From Streptomyces sp. NBC_00510 (GTDB taxonomy: Bacteria > Actinomycetota > Actinomycetes > Streptomycetales > Streptomycetaceae), in assembly GCA_036013505.1 (NCBI GenBank), contig CP107851.1, forward strand, positions 310,001 through 374,000: a stretch of DNA of 64,000 bases, written 5' to 3'. Each line of letters begins with the position of its first letter. Positions within the stretch are counted from its first letter, which is position 1. A program made the position numbers and the translations under genes. Positions 28,126-36,986 of the stretch are shown here, piece by piece. The notes beneath the pieces were generated by a model, which saw only the letters and a list, made by a program, of their open reading frames with translations, was not told the DNA's origin and did not search any database.

Positions 28126-28310
28126 GCTTGGTAAGGAATGGGAGCCTTTCGCTTCGCGGCAGATAGGCAACATGAGGCGCGATCGGCTCGCCTTCATCCC
28201 GCTCCCGCGGGCCCGAGCACTCGGCTACCGCGGTACTCGTCGACACAGTCGCCATCACGCCGGGCCGCATAACGCGCCTGCGCAAGGATGCAACGCACCA
28301 GGAGGAAAAG

Positions 28311-28760
28311 ATGAACGGTACTAGCGATCTCCAGAGGGCGCGCGAAGAGGCAGCCGTCAACTACTTCCGATTGGTGGATGCTGCCGATCCCGCCGTGTTG
28401 GATCTTTTCGTGGACAACGCCCGGATGTTCTTCCCGAAGTTCGGCTTCGCAACCGGGAAGGATCAGATCGGGGCATTTGCACAGGGTCTCGGGAGGGGAA
28501 TTTCGGCGATTGAGCACGACATCCCCGGTTTCACCGTGTTGTCGTCTGGAAACTATGTGGTGGTTGAAGGTTCGGTGAAGGGGACGACGACATCGGGTGT
28601 GGCCTTCCCTGACGGCGTCTCCTCCTACGGACTGTTCTGTAACGTATTCGAATTCGAAGGCGACCTCATCAAGAGGGTCCACATCTACGAAGACCCGGAT
28701 TTCGCCAGTACGCACACCGACGGAGTGGCCTGGGGTGAATCGGTGCGCGACAGCATGTAG
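28311..28760 (+). CDS. SnoaL-like/NTF2-like protein
   Basis: 149-residue NTF2-fold protein. The ATG at 28311 has a strong AGGAGG five bases upstream. Fold markers: EEAAVNYFRLVDAADPAVLD, LFVDNARMFFPKFGFATGKD, EHDIPGFTVLSSGNYVVVEG, and the C-terminal EGDLIKRVHIYEDPDF. Similar proteins act as isomerases, dehydratases or ligand binders. The upstream promoter overlaps a good palindrome, so expression is probably inducible. The following secreted hydrolase (29070) is 310 bases away and may be transcribed separately. Function not assignable from sequence. Confidence 0.87.
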   Translation: MNGTSDLQRAREEAAVNYFRLVDAADPAVLDLFVDNARMFFPKFGFATGKDQIGAFAQGLGRGISAIEHDIPGFTVLSSGNYVVVEGSVKGTTTSGVAFPDGVSSYGLFCNVFEFEGDLIKRVHIYEDPDFASTHTDGVAWGESVRDSM

Positions 28761-29069
28761 CCGGTCCCGCCCTGCACGCCCTGACGACAACGGTACTCGC
28801 GGACGCACAATTGATGTTGCGTCTCACCCGCGCAGAGGTCCGCGGTGTCGCCCGTTGCAACCCGCGCCTAGCCAGGGATGCACAGGCCATGGCCGCGGCC
28901 CCGCCAAACGGCTGAAGCGTCAGCCAGGTCATGCCGGTTTTCCGCTGCAACGGCGTGCTACACCGGCGTCCGCTGGAGTGGCTCCGCGTCACCCGCTCGC
29001 CCCGCTCCGGTACCACCACGTCCTCGGTCCCCCGACGATGAGACCTCAGGACAACGGAAAGGGCACCAA

Positions 29070-30041
29070 ATGCGCTCGCACGCTCGTCTCGGCGCGGGAA
29101 TCAAACGTGGTGCTGGCATGCTGGCGGTGCTCACCGCGGTCGGCCCTGCATGGGCCGTTCCAGCTCTCGCCGGCGGTGTGCCCGCGGCTTCGGGTGGAGC
29201 CCACTCCAAACCAACTGTGGTTCTCGTGCACGGAACCAACTTGGACTCGTCTTCATGGGACGAGGTGGCCCGGCGTCTGCGCGATGCCGGATATCCCGTG
29301 GTCGTCCCCGCGAACCCCCTACGGGGTCTGCCGTACGACTCTTCCTACACCGCGAGTGTGCTGCGCAGCATCAAGGGACCGATTGTGCTCGTCGGCCACT
29401 CGTACGGCAGCGCGGTCACCAACGAGGCCGCCCTGGGGAACCCCGCCGTCAAGGCTCTCGTGGCTGTGGCCGGTTTCCTCCCGCAAAAGGGAGAAAGCTC
29501 GGCTGAACTGGTGGGCAAGTTCCCCGGCAGCACCCTGGCCCAAACGCTGAAGCAGGTGCCCTACCCGCTGATGGGTGGCGGTACAGGCATGGACGTGTAC
29601 GTCAAGGAAGACCTGTTCCCGCAGCAGTTTGCCGCCGACGTACCGTTGTCAAAGTCGTCGATCATGGCAGTCACCCAGCGCCCGGTGGACGCCAGGGCAC
29701 TGGACGACAAGGCCACCGGCGCCGCCTGGAGGACCGTCCCGGCGTTCGACCTGATCACCGCCAACGACAAGAACATCCCTGCCGCGGTGCAGCGATGGAT
29801 GGCCAACCGTGCGCATGCAGTGTCCGTGGAGGTGAGTTCCTCCCACGTCGCGCCTGTCTCACACCCCGAAGCCGTCACCGACCTGATCGAAACGGCTGCA
29901 CGTGCCACCACATCCCAGACGGCCCCATCTCTAGCCGCGACCGGTCGGCGCCCCACATGGTTGCTGGCAGGCGCGGCCGTAGGCACGGCGACACTCGGCG
30001 GAAGCCTGATGATGGCGATGCACCGGCGAAAGCGACCGTGA
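29070..30041 (+). CDS. Exported alpha/beta hydrolase with C-terminal membrane anchor
   Basis: 323 residues. The ATG at 29070 follows AAAGGG. The N-terminal Sec signal (KRGAGMLAVLTAVGPAWAVPALA) is followed by the hydrolase domain: VVLVHGTNLDSSSWDEVARR with the oxyanion HG, the nucleophile elbow GHSYG (Ser about 111), Asp in LITANDKNIP (about 240) and His in SSHVAPVSHPE (about 265). A hydrophobic helix at about 290-312 (WLLAGAAVGTATLGGSLMMA) ends in a basic tail HRRKRP, so the enzyme should sit on the outer face of the membrane. No LPxTG sortase motif is present. Substrate unknown; it resembles small-ester hydrolases annotated as salicylate esterase-like. Confidence 0.92.
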   Translation: MRSHARLGAGIKRGAGMLAVLTAVGPAWAVPALAGGVPAASGGAHSKPTVVLVHGTNLDSSSWDEVARRLRDAGYPVVVPANPLRGLPYDSSYTASVLRSIKGPIVLVGHSYGSAVTNEAALGNPAVKALVAVAGFLPQKGESSAELVGKFPGSTLAQTLKQVPYPLMGGGTGMDVYVKEDLFPQQFAADVPLSKSSIMAVTQRPVDARALDDKATGAAWRTVPAFDLITANDKNIPAAVQRWMANRAHAVSVEVSSSHVAPVSHPEAVTDLIETAARATTSQTAPSLAATGRRPTWLLAGAAVGTATLGGSLMMAMHRRKRP

Positions 30042-30895
30042 CGGGTTGAACGCCGCGTCATCCGGGGTGTGCCACATGCGGCGCCGTCCGCGGCCCTACC
30101 ACCCCCACCCCTCACCGGCACCCAGAGCGGCTGGATGATCCCTACCGGCCCGCGGGTGGGGGCTAGTTGAAGTGCCGGTTCCGCGAGACCACGAAGCGAT
30201 CGTCGGCGCCATCGCCGGCTCCGCGAACGCTGCTGCTCGGCGGATGCGACCACCACGGACAGCCGCAGTGCATCGGCCGCACCACCACCCTCCCTCGCCG
30301 CCGCCAGCGCTGCGGTCGCTGGACTGTTCTCTATGGCGCGCGGGCATCCGTGGTCGGGGTGGTCGTCATCCGTCGGATGCGGAGCCGGGAGACCTGAAGT
30401 CACGCTGATGCAGCCCGCGGAAGTCGGCGCCGACGCCGCCAGCCGGCACCGTCGGCTGGCAGCGCCACCCCGAACGCTGGCACCGCCCCCACACCGACCT
30501 CGCGTGTGATGGGTCCGCGGCCTCTTATGGACCATGCGGTAGAAACTGAGTGGTGAACCATGTGGTCAGTGACTTTGATGTGTGCCGGGCCACCGGACAA
30601 GTGCCGAAGTTGTGATCGCGCGCCGGCCTCGTCGTGATCAGTCTTGCGGAATCTCGTCGGCTCGGGTCGTCCCGGCGTTACTCGGACGTGAGCCAGGCAG
30701 CTATGGGTGGCAGAGTCCCGCCGAGGATCACGAGCGCCTCGCGTGGCCTGGCCGGGGTCGCAGCGGCACACAGAACACCTGGCGGATGCCCGGTTCGCGC
30801 GCACCGGGAAACCTCCACGCACCTGCGGCCCCAGAATGCCGGCGTGAACGAGGGGCCGGGGTGCCGCCCGCGGATCATGCCCATACACTCGCCTG
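30042..30895. other. Gap without convincing gene
   Basis: About 850 bases. All open frames are short or low-complexity, and none shows recognisable domains on either strand. Could contain a decayed gene. Confidence 0.55.
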
Positions 30896-30933
30896 GCCGC
30901 GTGGAGCGTGTCTCCGGACACGCTCCACGCGGC
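30896..30933 (-). terminator. Strong hairpin after the HxlR gene
   Basis: Perfect 17-bp stem with a TCCG tetraloop ending one base past the HxlR stop codon. Confidence 0.85.
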
Positions 30934-30934
30934 A

Positions 30935-31309
30935 TCAGGGGGCTTGTGCGCCTTCGGCCCCCGCCGGCCCTGCTTCCGAAGTGGTTGACGAAGGGGCGGG
31001 GATCCAGCGGTGGGACCAACGCATCACGGCGTCGACGACTTGTTCAAGGTCTTGTCCCTTGGCGGTGAGGTGGTATTCGACCTGCACCGGCGAAGAGGGA
31101 ACAACCCGACGCTCGACGATGCCCTCCTCTTCCAAGGTGCGCAATCGCTGAGTGAGCATGGCGTCACTCAGGCCGGGCACCGCTGCCTTGATCTGCACGA
31201 AGCGGGCCTGACCCGTGAACAAAGCACGCACGATCGCACCCGTCCAGCGGGCACCGATCAGTTCGATCCCCGCGTGATAGCGCGAGCAGACCCGATGTAC
31301 TTCGTTCAC
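30935..31309 (-). CDS. HxlR-family transcriptional regulator
   Basis: 124-residue winged-helix regulator. GTG start at 31309, preceded by GGAGC. Characteristic sequence: IELIGARWTGAIVRALFTGQ, RFVQIKAAVPGLSDAMLTQR, LRTLEEEGIVERRV and VQVEYHLTAKGQDLEQVVDA. It lacks the extra N-terminal cysteine pair of some redox HxlR proteins, but has a Cys at position 8 (HRVCSRY), where HypR/YodB-type members carry their redox-sensing Cys. It lies 14 bases after the FMN reductase in the same operon, so it likely autoregulates that operon through the palindrome at 31982. Confidence 0.93.
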   Translation of the reverse strand: MNEVHRVCSRYHAGIELIGARWTGAIVRALFTGQARFVQIKAAVPGLSDAMLTQRLRTLEEEGIVERRVVPSSPVQVEYHLTAKGQDLEQVVDAVMRWSHRWIPAPSSTTSEAGPAGAEGAQAP

Positions 31310-31323
31310 GATCGCTCCGATTG

Positions 31324-31902
31324 CTAGGCCGCAGCGCCCTCACGCAGCGGACGCAGTGCGGCATCCACCCGGACGATCTCGTCGAACATGGCCTTGGCTG
31401 CACCTGTCATAGCTTCATCGGCCGCAACCCTACCCTCCGCGTCGATGAGGTTGAAGCCGAAGGGAGCCACGACGGATTCGACGATCGGCGTCATCTTTAC
31501 CGCGGTGACGACCTGCTTGATCTGCTGGACGGCACGGGTGCCGCCGGCCACCGCGCCATAGCTGACCAGGCCCACCGCCTTGTGGTTCCACTCGTTGAAC
31601 AGGTAGTCGATGGCGTTCTTCAGCTCTGCGTTGTAGCCGTGGTTGTACTCCGGCATGACGAAGACGAGGGCATCGGCCTCGGCGATCGTCGCGCTCCAGT
31701 CACGGGTGTGCTGGTGGACGTACTGCTGCGCCCGCGGGTGGTTGGGCTCGTTCATGAACGGAAGGTTCACCTCGGCCAGGTCGAGCAGTTCGACCTTGGT
31801 GAAGCCACCGTGAGCAACCGCCTGCTCATGGGTCCACTGCCCGATCGGCAGGCCCACGCGCCCCGGGCGGGTGCTGGCGACAATGATCTTCAACGTGGTC
31901 AT
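31324..31902 (-). CDS. NADPH-dependent FMN reductase (quinone/azo reductase-like)
   Basis: 192-residue flavodoxin-fold oxidoreductase that should use NAD(P)H to reduce FMN, quinones or similar electrophiles. AGGAG nine bases before the ATG. FMN phosphate loop: IIVASTRPGRVGLPIGQW. Second flavin contact: FVMPEYNHGYNAELKNAIDY. Third: VSYGAVAGGTRAVQQIKQV. Its genetic partner is an HxlR regulator with a position-8 cysteine, the same pairing as the quinone/diamide-responsive azoR/HypR-type systems, so a role in electrophile or quinone detoxification is likely. Confidence 0.94.
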   Translation of the reverse strand: MTTLKIIVASTRPGRVGLPIGQWTHEQAVAHGGFTKVELLDLAEVNLPFMNEPNHPRAQQYVHQHTRDWSATIAEADALVFVMPEYNHGYNAELKNAIDYLFNEWNHKAVGLVSYGAVAGGTRAVQQIKQVVTAVKMTPIVESVVAPFGFNLIDAEGRVAADEAMTGAAKAMFDEIVRVDAALRPLREGAAA

Positions 31903-31981
31903 CAGGACTGCTCCTTTGATCCCCTCGACATGATCGGCCGAGGTGGGGGGACTCGACCGCGGACTGAGCCTATCAATTAAA

Positions 31982-31994
31982 TTTAGTAACTAAA
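31982..31994. promoter_or_regulatory. Candidate HxlR operator upstream of FMN reductase operon
   Basis: TTTAGTAACTAAA, a perfect 13-bp palindrome in an AT-rich island about 80 bases upstream of the FMN reductase start. The form TTAGTnACTAA is typical of HxlR/MarR-type sites. Confidence 0.65.
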
Positions 31995-32204
31995 ATAACT
32001 TGAGTGGACTGCCGGCCGCAAGCGCTGGACCCATACAGGGGCGGCACATGGGGTCCCCTGCGACAGCCGCGAAGGGGCCGGCTGCGGTGTGACGCATGTC
32101 CCGGCCAGCGCGGCTCACGGCCGGCCGATCCATGCGCACTCGCTCTCTTCGAGTGCGACGGCACGGCGGGGCCGGCGGACTGCACCACCCGATTGCCGCG
32201 AGTA

Positions 32205-32229
32205 CCCGCCCGGTGGCCTGCCGGGCGGG
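32205..32229 (-). terminator. Hairpin downstream of amino-acid dehydrogenase gene
   Basis: Perfect 9-bp stem CCCGCCCGG with a 7-base loop, 85 bases past the dehydrogenase stop. Confidence 0.55.
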
Positions 32230-32313
32230 CGATCGTGGCCGCCCGGAAATCGGTTGCCAGGGGAGGTTCCTACGGCAACGGCCTATCGCGTACCGGTTGC
32301 CTTGACCCTTCGA

Positions 32314-33384
32314 TCAGCGCGGGCTGCCCGCGGCGGCCAGGGCAGCCTCCGCGATGCGGTTGGCGACAGCTAGGGGGGTTGTCGCGTCGTTCGCACTCTC
32401 TCGGAGGACTTGTGCGGTGGTGGTACCAATGGATGCGAGCCGATCCAGGGACTGCGCCGGGGTGAGTTGGTGGAGTTCCAGGCCGGACGCGTACATGACT
32501 CCGCCCGCATTGGCCACGAAGTCCGGGGCCCAGGTGATTCCCGCCTTTGTCAGCTCCTCTGCGACGCCATCGTGTGCCAGTTGGTTGTTGGCCGAGCCGA
32601 CGACCGCACGGCAGCGCAGGGATCCGACGAGCTGGGAGGTCAGCACGCCGCCCAGGGCGCATGGCGCCAGGATGTCGGTCTCCAGGGTGTAAGCGCCTTC
32701 GAGGTCGACCCACTGCGCTCCGGTCTCCTCGACGACCCGGCGGCGCTCGGGGTCCGTGTCGGTGGCTCGCACTCGGGCGCCTTGTGCAATCAGGCGTTTG
32801 GTGAGTTCGTGCCCCACCCCGCCGAATCCGATCACCACCACCTCGCGCCCTTGAAGTTGCGGGACTCCCCACAGGTGCTCGGCCGCCGCGTTCATCGCGT
32901 GCTCGACGCCGGCCGCGGTGCCGAAGGTGGTGGTACCCAGACCGTCCTCCATGGAGGTGTAGCCGCCGACGTAGGGGGTTCTGCGTCGCATCAGCTGGAT
33001 GTCGGCAGAGCTGGTGCCGACGTCGGGAGCGACGAAGTAGGCGCCACCGAGGTCGTGCACCAGTTCGGCTACGTCGAGCAGCAGGGCTTCGCGCAAGCTG
33101 CCGTCCAGATGCTGCGGACCTCCGGGCAGCAACGGGACGACGCTCTTGCCGCCGCCTGTGCCGTTGCGGACGGCGGCTGCCTTGTACGTCATCCCCCGGC
33201 TCAGGCGCAGGCAGTCCACCAGGGCCTCGACAGGGGAGGCGTACCGGGCGACCCGCATGCCACCGACGGCGGGCCCGAGGCGGGTGGAGTGGATGGCGAT
33301 GATGATCGGCAGGCTGGTGCGGCGGCCCTGCCGGACCGCCACCTCCTCGTGGTCGAGCGTGGTCTCCAGCGCGAACGACGACAT
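32314..33384 (-). CDS. Valine/leucine (branched-chain) dehydrogenase family protein
   Basis: 356-residue NAD-dependent amino-acid dehydrogenase of the Leu/Phe/Val group, which reversibly deaminates branched-chain amino acids to 2-oxo acids. GGAGG seven bases before the ATG. Substrate side: GPAVGGMRVARY, LSRGMTYKAAAV with the first Lys, and GTGGGKSVV with the catalytic Lys. Central domain: FVAPDVGTSSADIQL. NAD fold: VVVIGFGGVGHELTKRL (GxGxxG), followed by the acidic residue of ATDTDPE. It is divergent from an HxlR gene with two tandem palindromes between them, so regulation is probably local. Streptomycetes usually have a separate main vdh; this may be a paralogue. Confidence 0.93.
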   Translation of the reverse strand: MSSFALETTLDHEEVAVRQGRRTSLPIIIAIHSTRLGPAVGGMRVARYASPVEALVDCLRLSRGMTYKAAAVRNGTGGGKSVVPLLPGGPQHLDGSLREALLLDVAELVHDLGGAYFVAPDVGTSSADIQLMRRRTPYVGGYTSMEDGLGTTTFGTAAGVEHAMNAAAEHLWGVPQLQGREVVVIGFGGVGHELTKRLIAQGARVRATDTDPERRRVVEETGAQWVDLEGAYTLETDILAPCALGGVLTSQLVGSLRCRAVVGSANNQLAHDGVAEELTKAGITWAPDFVANAGGVMYASGLELHQLTPAQSLDRLASIGTTTAQVLRESANDATTPLAVANRIAEAALAAAGSPR

Positions 33385-33413
33385 GCTCAGGCCTCCAGAT
33401 GGAAATCACAGGC

Positions 33414-33461
33414 TGACTTAGCAGTGCGTAAGTCAGGGCTGGCTTAAGCTAGCATAAGTCT
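33414..33461. promoter_or_regulatory. Two tandem HxlR operators between dehydrogenase and HxlR genes
   Basis: Site 1 (33414-33435): TGACTTA-N8-TAAGTCA, perfect. Site 2 (33440-33461): TGGCTTA-N8-TAAGTCT, near perfect. Identical spacing, 26 bp centre to centre, located between the divergent starts 33384 and 33480. Confidence 0.75.
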
Positions 33462-33479
33462 GGTGCTTCGATAGACGGG

Positions 33480-33983
33480 ATGCCTGTGATGTCCGCACTT
33501 ACTGGATCGCTGACCGACCGGGACAGCTGGAGTGACCACCGCTGCTCGGCTGCCCGGGCCCTGGACGTACTCGGGACGCCGTCGAATCTGTTCGTACTGC
33601 GCGAGGCCTTCTACGGCACCACCTACTTCAACGACTTCGTCCGTCACACCCCGCTGAGTGAACCCGCAGCGGCCAAGCGCCTGAAGGAGCTCGTCGAGGT
33701 CGGGCTACTACGGCGTACCCCCTACCAGACGGCGGGACAGCGGACACGCGACCGCTACGAGCTGACCGGGCCGGGCGAGGACCTCATGACCGCCTACTTC
33801 GCGCTGATGGAATGGGGAGACCGCCACGCCACGGCCGACGGTGGACCGGTTCGCCTGCGGCACAGGCATTGCGACGCTCCTGTGCACGTGGCGCTCTCCT
33901 GCTCTGACGGACACGCGCTGTCCCCCAGCGACCTCGAGGTCGTGGCAGCCCCCGGGGTAGCGCAGGCCGCGGCACCCGAATGA
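33480..33983 (+). CDS. HxlR-family transcriptional regulator
   Basis: 167-residue winged-helix protein. The conserved core is HRCSAARALDVLGTPSNLFV, LREAFYGTTYFNDFVRHTPL, SEPAAAKRLKELVEVGLLRR and DRYELTGPGEDLMTAYFALM. The extended C-terminal part has cysteines in RHRHCDAPV and LSCSDGHALS, an arrangement common in longer HxlR proteins and possibly metal- or redox-sensitive. The first ATG (33480) and a second (33489) are both possible. Divergent from the branched-chain dehydrogenase, and very likely the protein that binds the tandem ACTTA-N8-TAAGT sites. Confidence 0.93.
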   Translation: MPVMSALTGSLTDRDSWSDHRCSAARALDVLGTPSNLFVLREAFYGTTYFNDFVRHTPLSEPAAAKRLKELVEVGLLRRTPYQTAGQRTRDRYELTGPGEDLMTAYFALMEWGDRHATADGGPVRLRHRHCDAPVHVALSCSDGHALSPSDLEVVAAPGVAQAAAPE

Positions 33984-33991
33984 TGCAGAGG

Positions 33992-35729
33992 CTAAAGATC
34001 CAGGACGATGTCCTGGGCGGGCTTGGAGCAGCAGATGAGGATGTCGCCGTCCGCCGGCGGTTCGACCGGATCGGGCGCGTAGTCAACTGAACCGGACATC
34101 AAGGCAAGCTCGCAGGTGTGGCAGACACCGGTGCGACACGACCACTGAACCGGGACGTCACACGCCTCGGCCAGTTCCAGCAGCGAGTCCTGCTCGTCGT
34201 TGAAGGGGACCGTCAAGCCACTGCGGGCGAACGACACAGAAGGGCCGGCGCCCGGCGTTCCGGGAGGCAGGTGAGGAGCGCGAGTGCCCGATGCGTCTTT
34301 GATCGCCGGAGTGAGAGACGGACCGCCGCTGAATATCTCGGTGTGCACGCGGGACGCGTCCAGGCCGGCTTCGACAAGAACGGCGCTCATGCTGTCCATG
34401 AACGGCACCGGTCCGCAGATGTAGGCATCGGCATCTGCCGGGAGACCCAGACCGAGAATCCGATCAGCCGAGAGCCGGCCGGCCTGCGTGTAGTCGCCGC
34501 CCTCGCGGTCCGCAACGCCCGGCTTGCTGTAATAGACGATCGACCGGGCGTCTCCCAGCTCCGCAAGGAGCTCACGGACCTCCATGGCGAAGGGGTGCTC
34601 AGTACCGTTCCGGGCTGCGTGCAGCCACCACACCTGGCGGCCCGAGCGGCTGCGAACCAGAGAATGCAGCATGGCGAGCACCGGAGTCACTCCCACCCCG
34701 GCCGACAGCAGCACCACAGGGGTCTCACCATCGGACAGGCAGAACGTACCGCGAGGTGCGGCGACGTCGAGGATGTCACCGGGCCTGAGGTGAGTCCGCA
34801 GATGTTTACTTGCCGCGCCATGCGGGTTCACCGGACAGGGAGTAGCTCCGGATCAACGGCGAGGCATCACCTTCGATCCGTACCTTCACGGTGAGGAACT
34901 GCCCCGGCAGATTGGGCGGCAGCGCGGCACCATCGGCGGAAGCCAGGGACACGGAGAACACGCTCTGGCTTTCGGGCTGGATGCCCGTGACCGTCAGGGA
35001 ACGGAAGCCGGTCCATGCAGGGGGCGGAGCGCCGGCCGCGGCCGTGAGGCCGGCGCCACCCGAGGATACGGCCTTGTCTCCATCGGCCTGTTCCAGGAGG
35101 GTGCGCATCGATGCCTGCCAACCTGGGCTCAGGGCCGGGACACGCAGGGCCCGTTCTACTTGAGTGCGTGTGTGCCCCGGGAGGTAGAGAACCGCGTCGA
35201 TGTCCTCGACGGTCATGGCTTCCGGGCCGGTGGAAACCTTGACGATCTCCTGACCAGCCTCCACCTCACCTTCCTCGAGGACCCGCAGATAGAACCCCGG
35301 CCGGTGGTGGGAAACCAGCAAGGCCGCCGTCTGAGGCTCTCCCATGCGCAGACCCACCCAGTAGCACGTCACCCGCGGCTGGGTGACCTCGAACAGCGCA
35401 TCACCGATGCGGTACCGGTCGCCGATGCACACCTCACTGTCCGGGAGCCCGTCCACCGTGAAGTTCTCACCGAAACTGCCCGGCTTCAGATCATCCCGCC
35501 CCAACCGCCCGGCCCAGAACCGGTAGGAGTCCATCTGGTAGACCAGTACTGCCCGCTGCTCCCCACCGTGGCCACCCAAGTCGCCCTGGCCGTCCCCATC
35601 GATGTTGAGTCTCCTCACCATCCGGGGTCCGGATACGGTCTGCTTGTAGACCCCCGTGTAGACGGTCTTGCCGTGCCAGGGGACGTCCTGAGGCATTCCG
35701 ATGTTGACTGCGAGCAGGGTCGCGACCAC
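33992..35729 (-). pseudogene. MOSC domain-flavin/2Fe-2S ferredoxin reductase fusion, broken by internal deletion
   Basis: The first half (GTG start 35729 after GGGAGG) is a MOSC domain (VYTGVYKQTV, GDLGGHGGEQRAVLVYQMDS, PGSFGENFTVDG, VTQPRVTCYW) followed by an FAD-binding fold up to PLIRSYSLSGEP, then a premature stop at 34806. The second half resumes in another frame from PHGAASKHLRTHLRPGD through the NAD domain (VVLLSAGVGVTPVLAMLHSL) and a C-terminal plant-type 2Fe-2S cluster (CRTGVCHTCE...CCSKP). The block normally between SYSLS and the (R)EPHGAAS motif is missing, so a small out-of-frame deletion around 34828 separated the halves. A GTG at 34831 could restart the second half, but activity as one enzyme is lost. 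Confidence 0.85.
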
Positions 35730-35769
35730 CGCACCGCCCTCCCACGCGGGGACCTGATCCGGCTGCACC

Positions 35770-36636
35770 TCAGCTGAGGACGCGGCCGAGGAATCCGTGG
35801 ATGTAGCCGCTGATGGTGTCCAGGTGCGTCTCCAGGGCGAAGTGCCCGGCCGGCAGCAGGTGGACTTCGGCGTCCGGCAGATCGCGGGTGAACGCCCGTG
35901 CACCGTCCGGCCCGAAGATCTCGTCTCGTTCGCCCCAGACCGCAAGCAGCGGCACCTGGCTGGTGCGGAAGTATTCCTGCAGCTGGGGGTAGCCGTCGAT
36001 GTTGGTCGGGTAGTTCCGGAAGAGCGCAAGCTGGACCTCGTCGTTGCCGGGCCGGTCCAGCAGAGTCTGGTCGTGCAACCAGTTGTCCGGGCTGACGAGG
36101 CTCTTGTCCGAAGCGCCGTTCTCGTACTGCCAACGGGTCGTCTCGGCACTGAACTTGGCTCGTGCGCCAGGCTCGGTGTCTGCTCCGGGGGCCGTGGCGT
36201 AGGCGAACAGGTCGTCCCAGAAGGGCTTGGCGAACCCTTCCATGTAGGCGTTGCCGCTCTGCGAGATGATCGCGGTGACGTCGTACGCGGGATTGAGCGC
36301 CAGCCGCCACCCGATGGGAGCGCCGTAGTCGTGGACGTAAATCGAGAAACGGCTGATTCCCAGACTGTCGAGTAGTCCGCCGGTGACCGTCGTGAGGTTG
36401 TCGAAGGTGTACTCGAAATCGTCGACCCTTGGCATGGAGGACTGGCCGTAGCCGATGTGATCCGGGGCTATCACATGGTAGTTGTCGGCAAGCGCAGGGA
36501 TGAGATGACGGAACATGTGGGAGCTGCTCGGAAAGCCGTGCAGGAGCAGGACGACCGGCGCATCGGCGGGACCCGCCTCGCGATAGAAGACCTGCTGGCC
36601 GTCGACTGTTGCGGTGCGGTGATGGGTAGGGAGCAT
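35770..36636 (-). CDS. Alpha/beta hydrolase with Asp nucleophile (haloalkane dehalogenase/epoxide hydrolase-like)
   Basis: 288 residues. ATG 36636 is chosen because GGAGG lies five bases upstream; an earlier in-frame ATG at 36678 lacks one. HGFPSSSHMF supplies the oxyanion region, and the nucleophile elbow is YVHDYGAPIGW with Asp103 instead of Ser, which marks halide- or epoxide-hydrolysing members. The cap region contains a Trp- and aromatic-rich stretch (AKPFWDDLFAYA); the acid is probably Asp in WGERDEIFGP and the base His in LPAGHFALE. It is followed, 40 bases on, by the broken MOSC reductase, so the two may have formed a catabolic operon. Substrate unknown. Confidence 0.92.
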   Translation of the reverse strand: MLPTHHRTATVDGQQVFYREAGPADAPVVLLLHGFPSSSHMFRHLIPALADNYHVIAPDHIGYGQSSMPRVDDFEYTFDNLTTVTGGLLDSLGISRFSIYVHDYGAPIGWRLALNPAYDVTAIISQSGNAYMEGFAKPFWDDLFAYATAPGADTEPGARAKFSAETTRWQYENGASDKSLVSPDNWLHDQTLLDRPGNDEVQLALFRNYPTNIDGYPQLQEYFRTSQVPLLAVWGERDEIFGPDGARAFTRDLPDAEVHLLPAGHFALETHLDTISGYIHGFLGRVLS

Positions 36637-36986
36637 CTGGCCCTCCGAGGAAGCACCCGAGTCTGTGAAGGGAGTCAAGCGGCAGTTCGACGTGACAACA
36701 CAACGTCGAAGGAACGGCAGGGTTCGTCCCCTTTGACGGTGGACGGAGCGGGAACAACGCTCCAGGTTGTGTTCCCTTCAAACGCTAGACCCGACTTTGA
36801 GGACGGGCCACTGGGAAGGAGGGCAGCCCCCATCGCCGCGCGGTGGTGAAGTGCCCAGGTCAGGCCGCCGAGGGCATCGCGTCCGCGGTGGCGCGGACGG
36901 CGCCTTCGTCTTCGGCCTGGCCGATCCGCGACACGAGATCACCCGCAGCGGACGCAGCGTCTCACCAAGTGTGGAAATCTGGCAGC

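Noticed and set aside
32314..33384. Glutamate dehydrogenase assignment
   Set aside because: Length (356 residues) and the GGGKSVV/APDVGTSSADI pattern match the Leu/Val/Phe dehydrogenase group, not the longer glutamate enzymes.
33992..34831. Stand-alone ferredoxin reductase starting at GTG 34831
   Set aside because: It lacks the FAD-binding half, which lies directly upstream in another frame. Better explained as the 3' part of one broken gene.
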